Position numbers and translations under genes: made by a program
The notes under the pieces: generated by a model
The model's input: the letters and a program-made list of their open reading frames with translations, nothing else
Databases searched by the model: none
What the model was told of the DNA's origin: nothing
Assembly (NCBI RefSeq): GCF_014651935.1
Contig: NZ_BMXV01000003.1
Span: 434,001 to 498,000, forward strand
Length of the DNA: 64,000 nt
Reading direction: 5' to 3'
From: Marinobacter zhanjiangensis
Lineage (GTDB): Bacteria > Pseudomonadota > Gammaproteobacteria > Pseudomonadales > Oleiphilaceae
Shown: positions 45,954-54,545 of the stretch, one piece after another
Layout: each line of letters starts with the position of its first letter
How positions within the stretch are numbered: the first letter of the stretch is position 1

Positions 45954-46221
45954 CTAGCGTGCCGTGCGGTTAATTCGCTGAACTACTGCGTGACGCTGGG
46001 GCTTCTGGCCAAGGCGCCAGTCCGCGGGTGTGGTGGTTCCACATCAAGGGCTGGCAACACCGGCCAGAAGCCCCAGCGTCGCGCCCTTCGGGAGCCCTGA
46101 GGGCCTTGATAGCCGCGTTGCGCTGCCTCGATTTGGAGCCACCAAACCTTCGCCACCGCGCCTTGCTCTCAAGGCCCTCAGGGGCTCAGTAGATCAGCGA
46201 ATTAACCGCACGGCACGCTAG
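45954..46221. mobile_element. 268-bp palindromic element with 35-bp terminal inverted repeats (MITE-like)
   Basis: The outer arms 45954-45988 (starting CTAGCGTGCCGTGCGGTTAA) and 46187-46221 match in 34 of 35 positions. Inside are two independent hairpins. One pairs 45992-46010 (GACGCTGGGGCTTCTGGCC) with 46062-46080, 19 of 19. The other pairs 46094-46109 (GCCCTGAGGGCCTTGA) with 46169-46185, with one bulge. The single-stranded form would be a cloverleaf-like three-way structure. It holds no transposase. No clear target-site duplication was seen. Confidence 0.75.
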
Positions 46222-46248
46222 ATGCCGACCCACTGACTGATGGATCCC

Positions 46249-46260
46249 TGATCCAGATCA
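46249..46260 (+). promoter_or_regulatory. FNR/Anr-like site upstream of the haem chemoreceptor
   Basis: TGAT-CCAG-ATCA, matching the inner eight bases of the TTGAT-N4-ATCAA consensus, 83 bp before the chemoreceptor start. A second dyad, ACGCATA-N10-TATGCG, lies at about 46272-46294. Both are motif matches only. Confidence 0.35.
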
Positions 46261-46342
46261 TTTAAAAGTTGACGCATATCTATAAAGTTATGCGCCAGAC
46301 AGTCGTCATTTATTGCAGTCGCTCCCTGACCACCGAGATGCC

Positions 46343-47959
46343 ATGAAAAAACACTATTCAATCCGTTTCCTGCTGCTTGCGGCCCTGGCTGCGGCCTTCT
46401 CCCTTATCCTGGTGTTCACTATCGCCTACAGCGCGTATTCCCAGCGCACCCATCTTGAGGAATACAGCCACAAGTACGTGGATGGCCTGGCGAAATCCTA
46501 TTTTGACGGACTGAACACCATGATGGTGACCGGCACCATCGGCAATCGGGAGGTGCTGCGTGACAAGGTTACCGCGCCTGAAGAGGTGCTGGATGTCCGC
46601 GTCATCCGTAGTGATCAGCTCAACGCCATGTACGGTGCCGGCAACAAGGATGAGCAACAGCGGCAACCGGAGGACCTGAGAGCTCTCGATGGGGAGCAGG
46701 TGGAGTTGTACTCCGAGAATGAGCAGGGCCGTGTGTACACCATGATTGAACCCGTTGTCGCCAGCGCCAATTACCAGGGGGTGAACTGCCTGGGGTGCCA
46801 TCAGGCTGAAGAAGGGGATGTGCTCGGGGCGATCCGGGTGGATTATTCCCTGGCGAAAAGCGACGCTCAGCTGCAACAGCAACTGGTGGTGAACGGTGGA
46901 ATCCAGATTCTGATCTTTGTGGTCATTTTCATTCTGACTACGGTATTTCTCGGACGGTTGGTGTTTTCCCGTCTGCGGGGCCTGCACGATCGCATGGACG
47001 AGATTTCCCGCAATTCCGACCTGTCCCTCGAGCTGGAAGTGACCCGCAACGATGAGATCGGCTCCGTATCCAAGGCCTTTAACCGGATGGTCAGCAAGAT
47101 CCGCGAGAGCATGCATACGGTAATGGACAACGCCGCACAGGTTGAGGCGGCCGCCAGGGCCATTGCCGGCAAGGCGGAAACCACAGAGCGGGAGGTGCTG
47201 GCCCAGAAGGACAACACCGACCAGGTGGCCAGTGCCACCACGGAAATGGCCGCCTCGGCGGTACAGGTGCGGGAAAATGCCGTCACCACGGCCCGCAAAT
47301 CCGCTGACACCGCCCGGTCGGCAGACAGCGGAGAGCGCCTGGCCCGGGCCGCTGTTGACGGGATCGAGTCCCTGAATACCGAGGTTCAGGAGGGGGCACA
47401 ACGCATCGAGCAGCTGGATCAGCGAACCACGGAAATGGCCGGCCGCCTGGAGCTGATTTCTGAAATCGCCGATCAGACCAATCTGCTGGCGCTCAACGCT
47501 GCCATCGAGGCGGCACGGGCTGGAGAGCAGGGCCGGGGCTTCTCGGTGGTGGCGGACGAGGTGAGGGCGCTGGCCTCACGTACCCAGGATTCTACCGTGG
47601 AAATCCGCAACACCATCGACGGCCTCAAGAAAGAGGTGGTGGACTGCGTGGGCACCATGCGCCACGCCTCTGAAATGGCCCAGCATCAGGTGGAGGCGAT
47701 ACTCAAGGTGGAGCAGGAACTCCAGACCATTGCCGCAGAGGTGCGAGAGATCACCGGCCTGAATGAGCAAATGGAGAATGCCGCCAACGAGCAGAGCGAT
47801 GTATCCGAGTCCATCAACCACAATGTGATTGAGATTAGCCGGTCAGCGGAGCAGACCTCCAGCGATGCTCAAGAAACCGCTCGCATTGCCGGTGATCTAC
47901 TGTCCATGGCGGAAAACTTGCGCAAGACCATTGAGCAGTTCCGGTTGTCGCGGAAGTAA
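46343..47959 (+). CDS. Methyl-accepting chemotaxis protein with periplasmic haem c motif
   Basis: 538 residues: transmembrane helix 1 (about 8-31), a periplasmic sensor domain of about 145 residues, helix 2 (about 176-200), HAMP, and a cytoplasmic signalling domain with the receptor tip [20 protein letters not shown]. The sensor domain contains CLGCH at 149-153, a covalent haem c attachment motif, 25 residues before helix 2. This matches haem c-containing receptors that sense redox state, oxygen or NO. The start at 46343 precedes helix 1 directly; the open frame adds ten residues. Confidence 0.92.
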   Translation: MKKHYSIRFLLLAALAAAFSLILVFTIAYSAYSQRTHLEEYSHKYVDGLAKSYFDGLNTMMVTGTIGNREVLRDKVTAPEEVLDVRVIRSDQLNAMYGAGNKDEQQRQPEDLRALDGEQVELYSENEQGRVYTMIEPVVASANYQGVNCLGCHQAEEGDVLGAIRVDYSLAKSDAQLQQQLVVNGGIQILIFVVIFILTTVFLGRLVFSRLRGLHDRMDEISRNSDLSLELEVTRNDEIGSVSKAFNRMVSKIRESMHTVMDNAAQVEAAARAIAGKAETTEREVLAQKDNTDQVASATTEMAASAVQVRENAVTTARKSADTARSADSGERLARAAVDGIESLNTEVQEGAQRIEQLDQRTTEMAGRLELISEIADQTNLLALNAAIEAARAGEQGRGFSVVADEVRALASRTQDSTVEIRNTIDGLKKEVVDCVGTMRHASEMAQHQVEAILKVEQELQTIAAEVREITGLNEQMENAANEQSDVSESINHNVIEISRSAEQTSSDAQETARIAGDLLSMAENLRKTIEQFRLSRK

Positions 47960-48208
47960 GCTTGGCCTGACCTCAACCTTCGTGCTGATTTTAAGCCAGA
48001 TGCCCGAAGTGGCCGATTCGCAACCATAGGAGTCGGGATAGTTATATTGATTCAAGGTAGCTGAATTTTTTGGCTTTCGGGTATTTTCTGTTGGCCACGC
48101 ATGGACCTTTGATTCCCGTTTGCACCCTCTCAGCAAGACTGACAGCCAGCGTAATACTTCCAGCCTCGCTGCGAGGGTGAGGGTTAACGGATATTTGATT
48201 TTTGTAGA

Positions 48209-49027
48209 CTACCGGGCAACGCGCCGACGAGCTGTGACGGCCAGGAAACCGAGTAGAAGCAGGCCAAACGTACCGGGTTCAGGTACGGGCACGGGGGTAG
48301 GATCTGGGTCTGTGATTTCTCGGAAGATCTTATCAGTAATCGTATCAGCGAAGTCCTCGAAATCATCGGCCGAGACGGCAAAGCCGGTGCTGGTAATAAT
48401 CTGATTCTGGAGATACCCAAGTCCGTCACCTCCCGGGAACTCGTCAGGGGCAATCGCCAACCCGTTCACGACAATTCCGGCTTGTTCCGCAGCAGCCCTG
48501 GCTGAACTGGTCTGAGCAATGCATCCGGCATCACTGCCATCCCCGAATGCGGGGCAACCGGAGTTGAGGTTCTGCGGGCCATCAGCTGAAATATCGATAA
48601 CCTTCCGTGAGCCTTCGAACCCATTGGCAAAGGAATTGATGGCAAGGTTGTAGCCGTCAGCGATATCGGTGCCACTCCGTAGTACCCCGGTTGGTGCAAG
48701 GCTGCCAATGGCGGAGGCGAACGTACTGATACTGTTGGTGTCGTACAGGTGGGTCCAGGATATTTTCTCAACCGCACTCCGGGAAAAGAAAATGACGTTA
48801 GTCGCGATGCCGCCTGGCAGACTGGTTATAGCTGACTGTACCCCCGAGTCCATAAAGGCAGATTGATAGCCCTGACGTTGGAGATTGTATTCGGAAGTGT
48901 TAATGCTGGGTGATATGTCGATAACCAGCGATAATTCAAGGTCTACGGGAATAGCCTGGGCCTGGGATGTAAAGGCGACTGCCAGGAAAGCGAATGGAAT
49001 TCCGATTGCGTGCTTGAGACAGATCAT
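48209..49027 (-). CDS. DUF1194 / von Willebrand A-like secreted protein with PEP-CTERM tail
   Basis: 272 residues. A signal peptide (about 1-25, ending SQAQA) precedes a VWA-like domain with a MIDAS-type start (LVIDISPSINTSEYNLQRQGY) and DISADGPQN, fitting DUF1194. The C-terminus is VPEPGTFGLLLLGFLAVTARRRVAR: PEP motif, hydrophobic helix and Arg cluster, the exosortase sorting signal. It should therefore be cleaved and displayed or released at the cell surface. GAGG lies before the ATG at 49027; the open frame adds 16 residues. No exosortase gene is in this window. Confidence 0.88.
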   Translation of the reverse strand: MICLKHAIGIPFAFLAVAFTSQAQAIPVDLELSLVIDISPSINTSEYNLQRQGYQSAFMDSGVQSAITSLPGGIATNVIFFSRSAVEKISWTHLYDTNSISTFASAIGSLAPTGVLRSGTDIADGYNLAINSFANGFEGSRKVIDISADGPQNLNSGCPAFGDGSDAGCIAQTSSARAAAEQAGIVVNGLAIAPDEFPGGDGLGYLQNQIITSTGFAVSADDFEDFADTITDKIFREITDPDPTPVPVPEPGTFGLLLLGFLAVTARRRVAR

Positions 49028-49503
49028 TGGTTGAATCCTCTTAAGGTTGTTTCGGGACGTGTCGCAGTTTGCCAACCGTCAAATCGACCTTGCGTGGAAC
49101 TACTAGCCTGGCTGAATCAGACCCGATCTGTGGCCTGGCCATCTGTACGCGCAGAATTGTGGCTTTGGCCACCAAGCATGAACCGGGCCGTTATAGCCGT
49201 GTGAGGGATATATGACTGATGTGTAGAGACCTTTTCAAAAGACCTGTTTTCCGCATCTTTCATTATTCTTGTATTTTGTAAATAAAATCGACAGGTGAAT
49301 ACGCCAAATACCAGCCAAGACTGTTTCCAGATGAGAAAGGACGGGCCGGTGAAATGCTTGTGCAGATTGCGCTGAGGATAGTTCATTCGTGTGAATGCGG
49401 GTATTTTGCTGCTGGAACGGATTCGCAACCCCTTGTGCCGAACCAGACAATCTGGGCAATGCAAAGGACCGGCTCCCCGCCAGCCCTTTGCAGGTTTTGT
49501 CTC
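49028..49503. other. Non-coding stretch between the PEP-CTERM gene and the metal island
   Basis: 475 bp without a supportable gene. A 17-base segment GCCACCAAGCATGAACC (49168-49184) matches 63328-63344 in 15 of 17 positions. The right end holds the hairpin described at 49461-49491. The PEP-CTERM gene promoter must lie in the left part, but no clear boxes were identified. Confidence 0.45.
49461..49491 (-). terminator. Hairpin downstream of the membrane-anchor gene
   Basis: A 12-13-bp stem (GCAAAGG...CCTTTGC with inner GCC.GG pairing) and a short loop, 13 bp past the anchor-protein stop. No T-run follows on the minus strand, so termination efficiency is unclear. Confidence 0.5.
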
Positions 49504-50199
49504 TTACAGCATTTTCTTCAGCTGACCGTAGTCCCCGTCGGTACGGAGTACCAGGGTAATATCGTTATCATTCCGGTTTCTGAAGAACCAGCCATGGTTG
49601 CCGGTAAAAGCGGCTTCAAGCTCGCCTTCGTCTTCCGGCACACCCCGGCCTTTCTCGTATGAAATCGACTGTCCGCCTCCATCGCCATGAGTGTCGTAGT
49701 TGATAGGACCACCCTCAGACACCCAGGAGAACCGGGCAACAGCACCCTCATCCATTGTGAGCTTGAATTCAGTTCCCTCGCCCGGCGTAAGAACCACGCG
49801 TACTTCATCCTGCCACTGTGGCCCCGTGGTTTCCGGTTCAGGTGAAGGCTCCGGCTCAGTGGATACAGCCTCGGTTTCGGAAGTAGAAGCTGGTTCCTCA
49901 ACCGATTCGGCATTAGTAGTTTCTGTGACTTCCGGTGCCGTCTGGTTGGCTGAGGATTGCACGGCAACCATCTCGGCTGCCTCGTCCGCGGCGGCTTCCT
50001 CGGCGAGCTGTTCCTTGATTTCCCCCATTTCGGTCAACCCCAGCAGTCGGCCCGCGCCAGTCGGGTCCACAGAGTATTCTGCGGGCATTACCACAGTAAC
50101 CAGCAGAATCAGCGCCACAATCGCGGCAATGATGGTTGAGCGAATCAGTCTGGCGGTGCTGGGTAATTCTTCACGACTTGGTATATCCGTGTTGTACAT
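49504..50199 (-). CDS. Transmembrane anchor protein paired with HupE/UreJ
   Basis: 231 residues: one transmembrane helix at about 22-40, then a Glu/Ala/Thr/Pro-rich spacer (about 60-125), and a compact C-terminal domain of about 100 residues (EFKLTMDEGAVARFSWVSEGGPINYDTHGD... FTGNHGWFFRNRNDNDITLVL). Genes of this layout are commonly found next to HupE/UreJ proteins. The function is unknown; the domain faces the periplasm by prediction. GGAG lies 8 bases before the ATG. It follows the HupE/UreJ gene by 15 bp in the same operon. Confidence 0.8.
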   Translation of the reverse strand: MYNTDIPSREELPSTARLIRSTIIAAIVALILLVTVVMPAEYSVDPTGAGRLLGLTEMGEIKEQLAEEAAADEAAEMVAVQSSANQTAPEVTETTNAESVEEPASTSETEAVSTEPEPSPEPETTGPQWQDEVRVVLTPGEGTEFKLTMDEGAVARFSWVSEGGPINYDTHGDGGGQSISYEKGRGVPEDEGELEAAFTGNHGWFFRNRNDNDITLVLRTDGDYGQLKKML

Positions 50200-50214
50200 A
50201 GCGAATCTCCGGAA

Positions 50215-50949
50215 TCAGGCGACAAAGTAACCGGTGAGTTGGTAACCAAAGAGCAGGAAGCCTGCGCTCATCATGGCCACGTTGGCGGTGTAGGCGTGGC
50301 GGAAAAAGCCATCGGTTTTGCGCCAGAAACTTATGACGATCAGGATCATGGCCAGGGCGATAAGCTGTCCGATTTCCACGCCCACGTTGAAAGCGAGGAG
50401 GTTCGGAATCAGCCCATCTGGCGAGATGTCGTATTCAATGATCTTGCTCGACAGGCCAAAGCCATGGAAGAACCCGAAAATGAGCGTGGCGGCCCTGGTG
50501 TTGGGCTGGAAGCCAAACCAGCGCTGATAGGCACCAATATTGTCCAGTGCCTTGTACACGATGGACAGACCGATAATCGCATCAATGATGTAGCTGTTGA
50601 TGCCCACGTTGAAGTACACCCCCAGCAGCATGGTGGTGGAATGTCCAAGAGCAAACAGGCTCACGTAGATCGCGATGTGCTTCATCTGGTAAAGAAAGAA
50701 GATCACACCGAGCAGGAAGAGCAGGTGATCATAGCCGGTGACCATGTGTTTGGCCCCCAGGTAGATGAACGCAATGAGATTCACACCGGTAATTTCCTGA
50801 ATGTACCCCTTGTCGCCCTGAGCGACAGCATGGGCCAGCACATCGGTACTCAGGCCCATCAAGCCCAGTGTCAGAAATATCCAGAAAAGACGACTGCCTG
50901 CGCCCGTTGAGGACATGCTGCGGCATCCGCCAGGCAAGCTTGAGAACAT
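50215..50949 (-). CDS. HupE/UreJ family membrane protein
   Basis: 244 residues with about six transmembrane helices after a signal-like N-terminus. Metal-binding candidates are in GYDHLLFLLGVIFF and ALGHSTTMLL, with a further FGFFHGFGLSS. Family members are tied to nickel or cobalt uptake; those in metal-resistance islands have no proven substrate. GGAG precedes the ATG at 50949. It is followed 15 bp downstream by the membrane-anchor gene and preceded by a degraded cation efflux gene. Confidence 0.87.
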   Translation of the reverse strand: MFSSLPGGCRSMSSTGAGSRLFWIFLTLGLMGLSTDVLAHAVAQGDKGYIQEITGVNLIAFIYLGAKHMVTGYDHLLFLLGVIFFLYQMKHIAIYVSLFALGHSTTMLLGVYFNVGINSYIIDAIIGLSIVYKALDNIGAYQRWFGFQPNTRAATLIFGFFHGFGLSSKIIEYDISPDGLIPNLLAFNVGVEIGQLIALAMILIVISFWRKTDGFFRHAYTANVAMMSAGFLLFGYQLTGYFVA

Positions 50950-51123
50950 AAAGACTCCAATCGAATGTGGTTCCGTGGGCCGTGTAAACGGTAAAAATCA
51001 AGCGGGAATGGCCGAAGTCATCAATCTTGAAGTGCCGAGTCAGTTGTTGGATTTCAACGAAGGCGGAGAATATCATCCCCCCACGGCGGGATAGGAATTA
51101 AACATGGTAAATGATCACACGCA

Positions 51124-51297
51124 TCAATCGCACCGGAGCGGTTCAACCGTCACATGGACCAGGGACCGACAGCGGGCCTGAAGGCGCTCTTTGTAGAGTG
51201 TGGGTGACTCAGGCTGGTGTGAAACCACGGAAACAATGGCCGCATGGATGTTTGAGCCAATCGCCCACACATGCAGATCACTGACTCTGGAAAGGAA
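51124..51297 (-). pseudogene. C-terminal remnant of a cation diffusion facilitator (CzcD-like)
   Basis: On the minus strand one frame reads, after a stop at 51298-51300, about 57 codons ending in a stop: DLHVWAIGSNIHAAIVSVV, then HQPESPTLYKERLQ and HVTVEPLRCD. DLHVWAIGS and the closing HVTVEP...C are the hallmark of the cytoplasmic C-terminal domain of CDF efflux pumps. The membrane domain is absent; the upstream DNA is now the NYN gene. This is the remains of a metal exporter gene that once sat ahead of the HupE/UreJ operon. Confidence 0.85.
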
Positions 51298-51313
51298 TTA
51301 GCCAGACGGGACA

Positions 51314-52057
51314 CTAGCCGGGGCTCTTTATATAGAGGACATTCTTGTCCCGAACGCTGATATCGAACAGCTCGCTGGCCCGGATAAGGTCACTGAGCTT
51401 CTTGTACCCGTAGTTCACCGGTGAGAACGAGCTGTTATTGGAAATATACTGACCCACCTGGCCGAGGTGTGCCCAGCCGTCATCATCTGCGGTCTGCTCC
51501 ACCGCCGTGCGCAGGGTGCGAACCAGCACTGAATCACCACGCAGCTGTTTCCGGTCCCATTTGGATTTGGCCGGCGGCTTGGGCTCCTCCCCACTGCCGG
51601 TGCTGTCCGATTCGTCGCTCTCCTCCCGCAGGTTTTCCGTGTAGATGAACTGGGAGCAGGCATTAACAAAGGGCATCGGCGTCTTGCGCTCGCCAAAGCC
51701 AAACACAGGGAGGCCCGCCTCAAGAATCCGCATGACCAGCGGCGTAAAATCGCTGTCGCTGGTCATCAGCGCATAGGCGTTCACATTCCCGCTGTACAGC
51801 AGGTCCATGGCGTCAATGATCATGGAAGCGTCTGTGGCGTTCTTCCCACTGGTATAGGCAAACTGCTGGACCGGCCGAATGGCATTGGCGTGGAGCTTGT
51901 CGATCCAGCCGCCAAGCTGCGGGCCATTCCAGTTGCCATGGGCATGCCGAACGTTAACTGCGCCGTATTTGGCCAGTTCCTGCAGCACGCCTTCAATTGA
52001 GTGGTGGCTGACGTTGTCGCAGTCGATGAGTAGTGCGATCTTGTAGTTGGTGTTCAT
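51314..52057 (-). CDS. NYN domain (PIN-like nuclease fold) protein with C-terminal winged domain
   Basis: 247 residues. The NYN domain (about 1-145) shows ALLIDCDNVSHHSIEGVL, the acidic residues in KNATDASMIIDAMDLLYSG and LMTSDSDFTPLVMRI, matching the putative Mg-dependent RNase site. After an acidic linker (DESDSTGSGEEP) a C-terminal part (GDSVLVRTLRTAVEQTADDDGWAHLGQVGQYI... GYKKLSDLIRAS) resembles an OST-HTH/LOTUS domain, which binds RNA. The start is the ATG after AGGG at 52057; the frame is open to 52135. It separates the metal genes from copRS and has no obvious link to them. Confidence 0.88.
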   Translation of the reverse strand: MNTNYKIALLIDCDNVSHHSIEGVLQELAKYGAVNVRHAHGNWNGPQLGGWIDKLHANAIRPVQQFAYTSGKNATDASMIIDAMDLLYSGNVNAYALMTSDSDFTPLVMRILEAGLPVFGFGERKTPMPFVNACSQFIYTENLREESDESDSTGSGEEPKPPAKSKWDRKQLRGDSVLVRTLRTAVEQTADDDGWAHLGQVGQYISNNSSFSPVNYGYKKLSDLIRASELFDISVRDKNVLYIKSPG

Positions 52058-52348
52058 CGTCCCTGGGCGTTCCTGTTTATCTGATGACGTTATTCGCATT
52101 TTAGCATGCCTTGATGGCGGCAAGTTTGTCTCCATGACTATGAGGTTATGGTTAGTTCGGCACAGGCGGGCCTAGCGTAACCAGGTGACCGTTTTCGTCC
52201 GGCCCACGGCCCGTCGTGTCGGCTAGTTACCTGACACGCGCTGGTCTCTTAAATCGATGCAACCAACGGAATTTGGAATCGCTAGCCCGGATTTATCATC
52301 GGGGGGATTACCCCTTGAACACATTCTCGCTTTCTGCCCGATGAACTA

Positions 52349-53683
52349 TCAGTTTGGGCCAGGGATATGAATGGCCACTTTTAGCCCATTCATTTGACTG
52401 ATACTGAAGTTCAGTTGCCCCTCGTAGCGATGAACAATATCGAGCACGATTGCCAGGCCCAGACCATGGCCAGGTTTCTGCTCGTCCAGTCTAAACCCGC
52501 GTTTGCCCAGCTGATCACGAGCCTCATCCGCGACGCCTGATCCGTCATCGCTGACTACAATCCGAATCTGACCACTGTTGTCGTTCAGGGAGAGCTCCAC
52601 GCAACGAGAAGACCACTTGCCGGCATTATCAAGAAGGTTTCCAAGTATCTCGTTCAGGTCATGCTCCTCTATTGGCCAACGGTGCTCCTGCGTCAGATCC
52701 GTAGTGAGCTCAAAGGATTTTTCCGGATAGAGACGGCCCAACATCCATAGCAGGTCGCGCGCCTGTTTGACTGGGTGAGCACTTTTGCCCACCTGCGGAC
52801 CCGCGAACCAACTGCGGCGCATTTCTGCCTCGAGCTGATTGTCGATGTCACCCAGTCTTGATGCCATCTCCCGCCTTAACTTTTCATCGAGGGGGCGGCT
52901 GGTGTCCTCCAGAATTTGCCTGACCGCAGCTATTGGCGTTTTGACGCTGTGAGACAGGTTGGCGAGAGCATCCCGGGAGCGCTCCAGCCGTTGATCCAGT
53001 GAATCCAGAAGCTGATTGAGCTGTTGGACCAGGGGACGGAATTCCTCGGGTCCGTCCACATTGATCCGTGAGATTTCGCCACATTGAAGCCTTTTCAGGG
53101 CGGCCTGAAGTGTCACGACGGGGCGCAAGGAGACGGTGATCCCGACCCAAATACTTGCCACCAGTAGAATGATCAACAGGATTGAGAAAATCGCCGTCCA
53201 TGCCTGTAGTTCGGCCTGGTTGTTGTGCAGTACTTCCATGTCCTCAGCGACAATTACGATGATGGGGGAGCCGTTGACCTGAAATGACCGGCGATAAGCA
53301 AGAATATCGGACGGGGCATCGGGAACATCGGGGTGTTGTACCCTCAATGTTCCCTGTCTATCGACTGCCAGCAATGGGCTGAGCAGGGGGGCCCAAGACT
53401 CGGGGGAAATGCTCTGCCGGGATGATGAGGCAATGGCAAAAGCATGGTGGAACACTTCCTGGAAATAATCGCCGGTCCGGAGCCTATCAATCCTGCCTCC
53501 AGACTGACGTAACTGGTGTTCCAGAAAGGCTGCCTCGTCCTTCAACTGGCTTGCAACGAACTCCTGGGACATTCTCTCCAGCAAGGCACCATGAATAAAC
53601 CAAGCCAGCGCCATCAGACCAATGCCTGCCGGGAGCAACAGAATTAACAGCATTCGCCTGACCGAATATTGCCTAATGAACAT
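52349..53683 (-). CDS. copS: Sensor histidine kinase (CopS/QseC-like)
   Basis: 444 residues: two transmembrane helices (about 9-30 and 149-172) enclosing a periplasmic sensor of about 120 residues, a HAMP segment, a HisKA box NLSHSVKTPIAAV with the phospho-acceptor His, and HATPase motifs (DLNEILGNLLDNAGKW, DDGSGV, GHGLGLAIV). The start overlaps the regulator gene by 11 bases; an ATG two codons earlier is equally possible. The role as copper sensor is inferred from its place beside the cupredoxin-copAB genes. The periplasmic domain is not His/Met-rich. Confidence 0.87.
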   Translation of the reverse strand: MFIRQYSVRRMLLILLLPAGIGLMALAWFIHGALLERMSQEFVASQLKDEAAFLEHQLRQSGGRIDRLRTGDYFQEVFHHAFAIASSSRQSISPESWAPLLSPLLAVDRQGTLRVQHPDVPDAPSDILAYRRSFQVNGSPIIVIVAEDMEVLHNNQAELQAWTAIFSILLIILLVASIWVGITVSLRPVVTLQAALKRLQCGEISRINVDGPEEFRPLVQQLNQLLDSLDQRLERSRDALANLSHSVKTPIAAVRQILEDTSRPLDEKLRREMASRLGDIDNQLEAEMRRSWFAGPQVGKSAHPVKQARDLLWMLGRLYPEKSFELTTDLTQEHRWPIEEHDLNEILGNLLDNAGKWSSRCVELSLNDNSGQIRIVVSDDGSGVADEARDQLGKRGFRLDEQKPGHGLGLAIVLDIVHRYEGQLNFSISQMNGLKVAIHIPGPN

Positions 53684-54341
53684 CGGCATCAAACAGGTAA
53701 CCCTGGCCACGTCGAGTCTTGATGGTGTCAGCCCCTACCAATTTCCTGAGCCGGCGAATGTAGGCTTCGATCACGTTTTCACTTGGGTTGTCGTTCAGGT
53801 TGTAAAGCTGCTCTATCAGCTGCTCCTTGGAGAAGACGTGACCGGGGCGGCTCATGAGGCATCGTAGCAACCGAAACTCGGTACCGGTCAGGCTGTATTC
53901 CTGGTCACTGTCCGCTTTCAGCATCTGACGGTTCTCATCCAGTTCGAAACGCCCTGCCTTCAACGTATTCTGAATCCGCCCTTCGCTTCGCCTCACAATG
54001 GCCTGGAGTCGGGCAATCAGTTCTTCGGTCTGGAACGGTTTGGCCAGATAATCGTCGGCCCCAGCCTTCAGGCCGTTGACTTTGTCTTGCCAGTCCCCCC
54101 TGGCGGTCAGGATCAGCACCGGAAAGCCAATGTTGTTCCCGCGCCATTGCCTCAGCACATCCAGTCCGTTGCCATCGGGTAGTCCCAGATCAAGGATGCC
54201 AACCCGGTAATCTTCATGTTCCCCAAGGAGCCTTGCTTCCCGCGCGGTGTGTGCGCTATCCACGCTGAAACCTGCTTTCTCCAGCTGGCCCCTGAGTCCT
54301 TCCGCCAGCAGGCGGTCATCTTCCACCAGAAGCACTCTCAT
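53673..54341 (-). CDS. copR: OmpR-family response regulator (CopR/QseB-like)
   Basis: 222 residues: receiver with Asp51 (GILDLGLPDGNG) and Lys in LAKPFQTEEL, followed by a winged helix (LTGTEFRLLRCLMSRPGHVFSKEQLIEQLY... NVIEAYIRRLRKLVGADTIKTRRGQGYLF). A GGAGAGG site precedes the ATG. It is divergent from the cupredoxin-copAB operon across a 204-bp region carrying paired 17-bp direct-repeat boxes, its likely binding sites. The close relation to QseB/PmrA types leaves copper specificity as inference from context. Confidence 0.9.
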   Translation of the reverse strand: MRVLLVEDDRLLAEGLRGQLEKAGFSVDSAHTAREARLLGEHEDYRVGILDLGLPDGNGLDVLRQWRGNNIGFPVLILTARGDWQDKVNGLKAGADDYLAKPFQTEELIARLQAIVRRSEGRIQNTLKAGRFELDENRQMLKADSDQEYSLTGTEFRLLRCLMSRPGHVFSKEQLIEQLYNLNDNPSENVIEAYIRRLRKLVGADTIKTRRGQGYLFDADVH

Positions 54342-54393
54342 TAGTCACGCCTCTCCGAAGTAAGAACAAAGCCTGCATAGTCTCGCTGAGAAA

Positions 54394-54410
54394 CCTGAAC
54401 TGAGCCTGAA
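54394..54410 (+). promoter_or_regulatory. Direct-repeat box 1, probable CopR operator (copRS side)
   Basis: CCTGAA-CTGAG-CCTGAA: two identical hexamers 11 bp apart start to start, the helical spacing used by OmpR-family dimers. It lies 53 bp before the regulator start and is the inverted counterpart of box 2. Confidence 0.75.
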
Positions 54411-54429
54411 GGAAAAATAATTCCGGGTT

Positions 54430-54446
54430 TTCAGGAAGGGTTCAGG
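54430..54446 (+). promoter_or_regulatory. Direct-repeat box 2, probable CopR operator (cupredoxin side)
   Basis: TTCAGG-AAGGG-TTCAGG, the reverse complement form of box 1, 100 bp before the cupredoxin start. Boxes 1 and 2 are symmetric about 54420. An isolated TTCAGG also lies at 54491-54496. Confidence 0.75.
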
Positions 54447-54545
54447 TTAGTGCGCGATGGTTGCAGCCGATTCTGGACATTGCTCAATTTTTCAGGGCAA
54501 GGAAACAGGCGTGTCAGCGCAAAACACTTCACAGGAGACGATGAA

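Noticed and set aside
46030..46221. 63-codon frame inside the palindromic element
   Set aside because: It consists almost entirely of inverted-repeat sequence, so the open frame is a by-product of the repeat; no ribosome site.
45954..46221. Integron attC site
   Set aside because: The element is longer than attC sites, the ends do not fit the RYYYAAC/GTTRRRY core, and no integrase or cassette array is nearby.
52136..52348. Possible gene remnant between the NYN gene and copS
   Set aside because: All six frames were read; no recognisable protein fragment was found.
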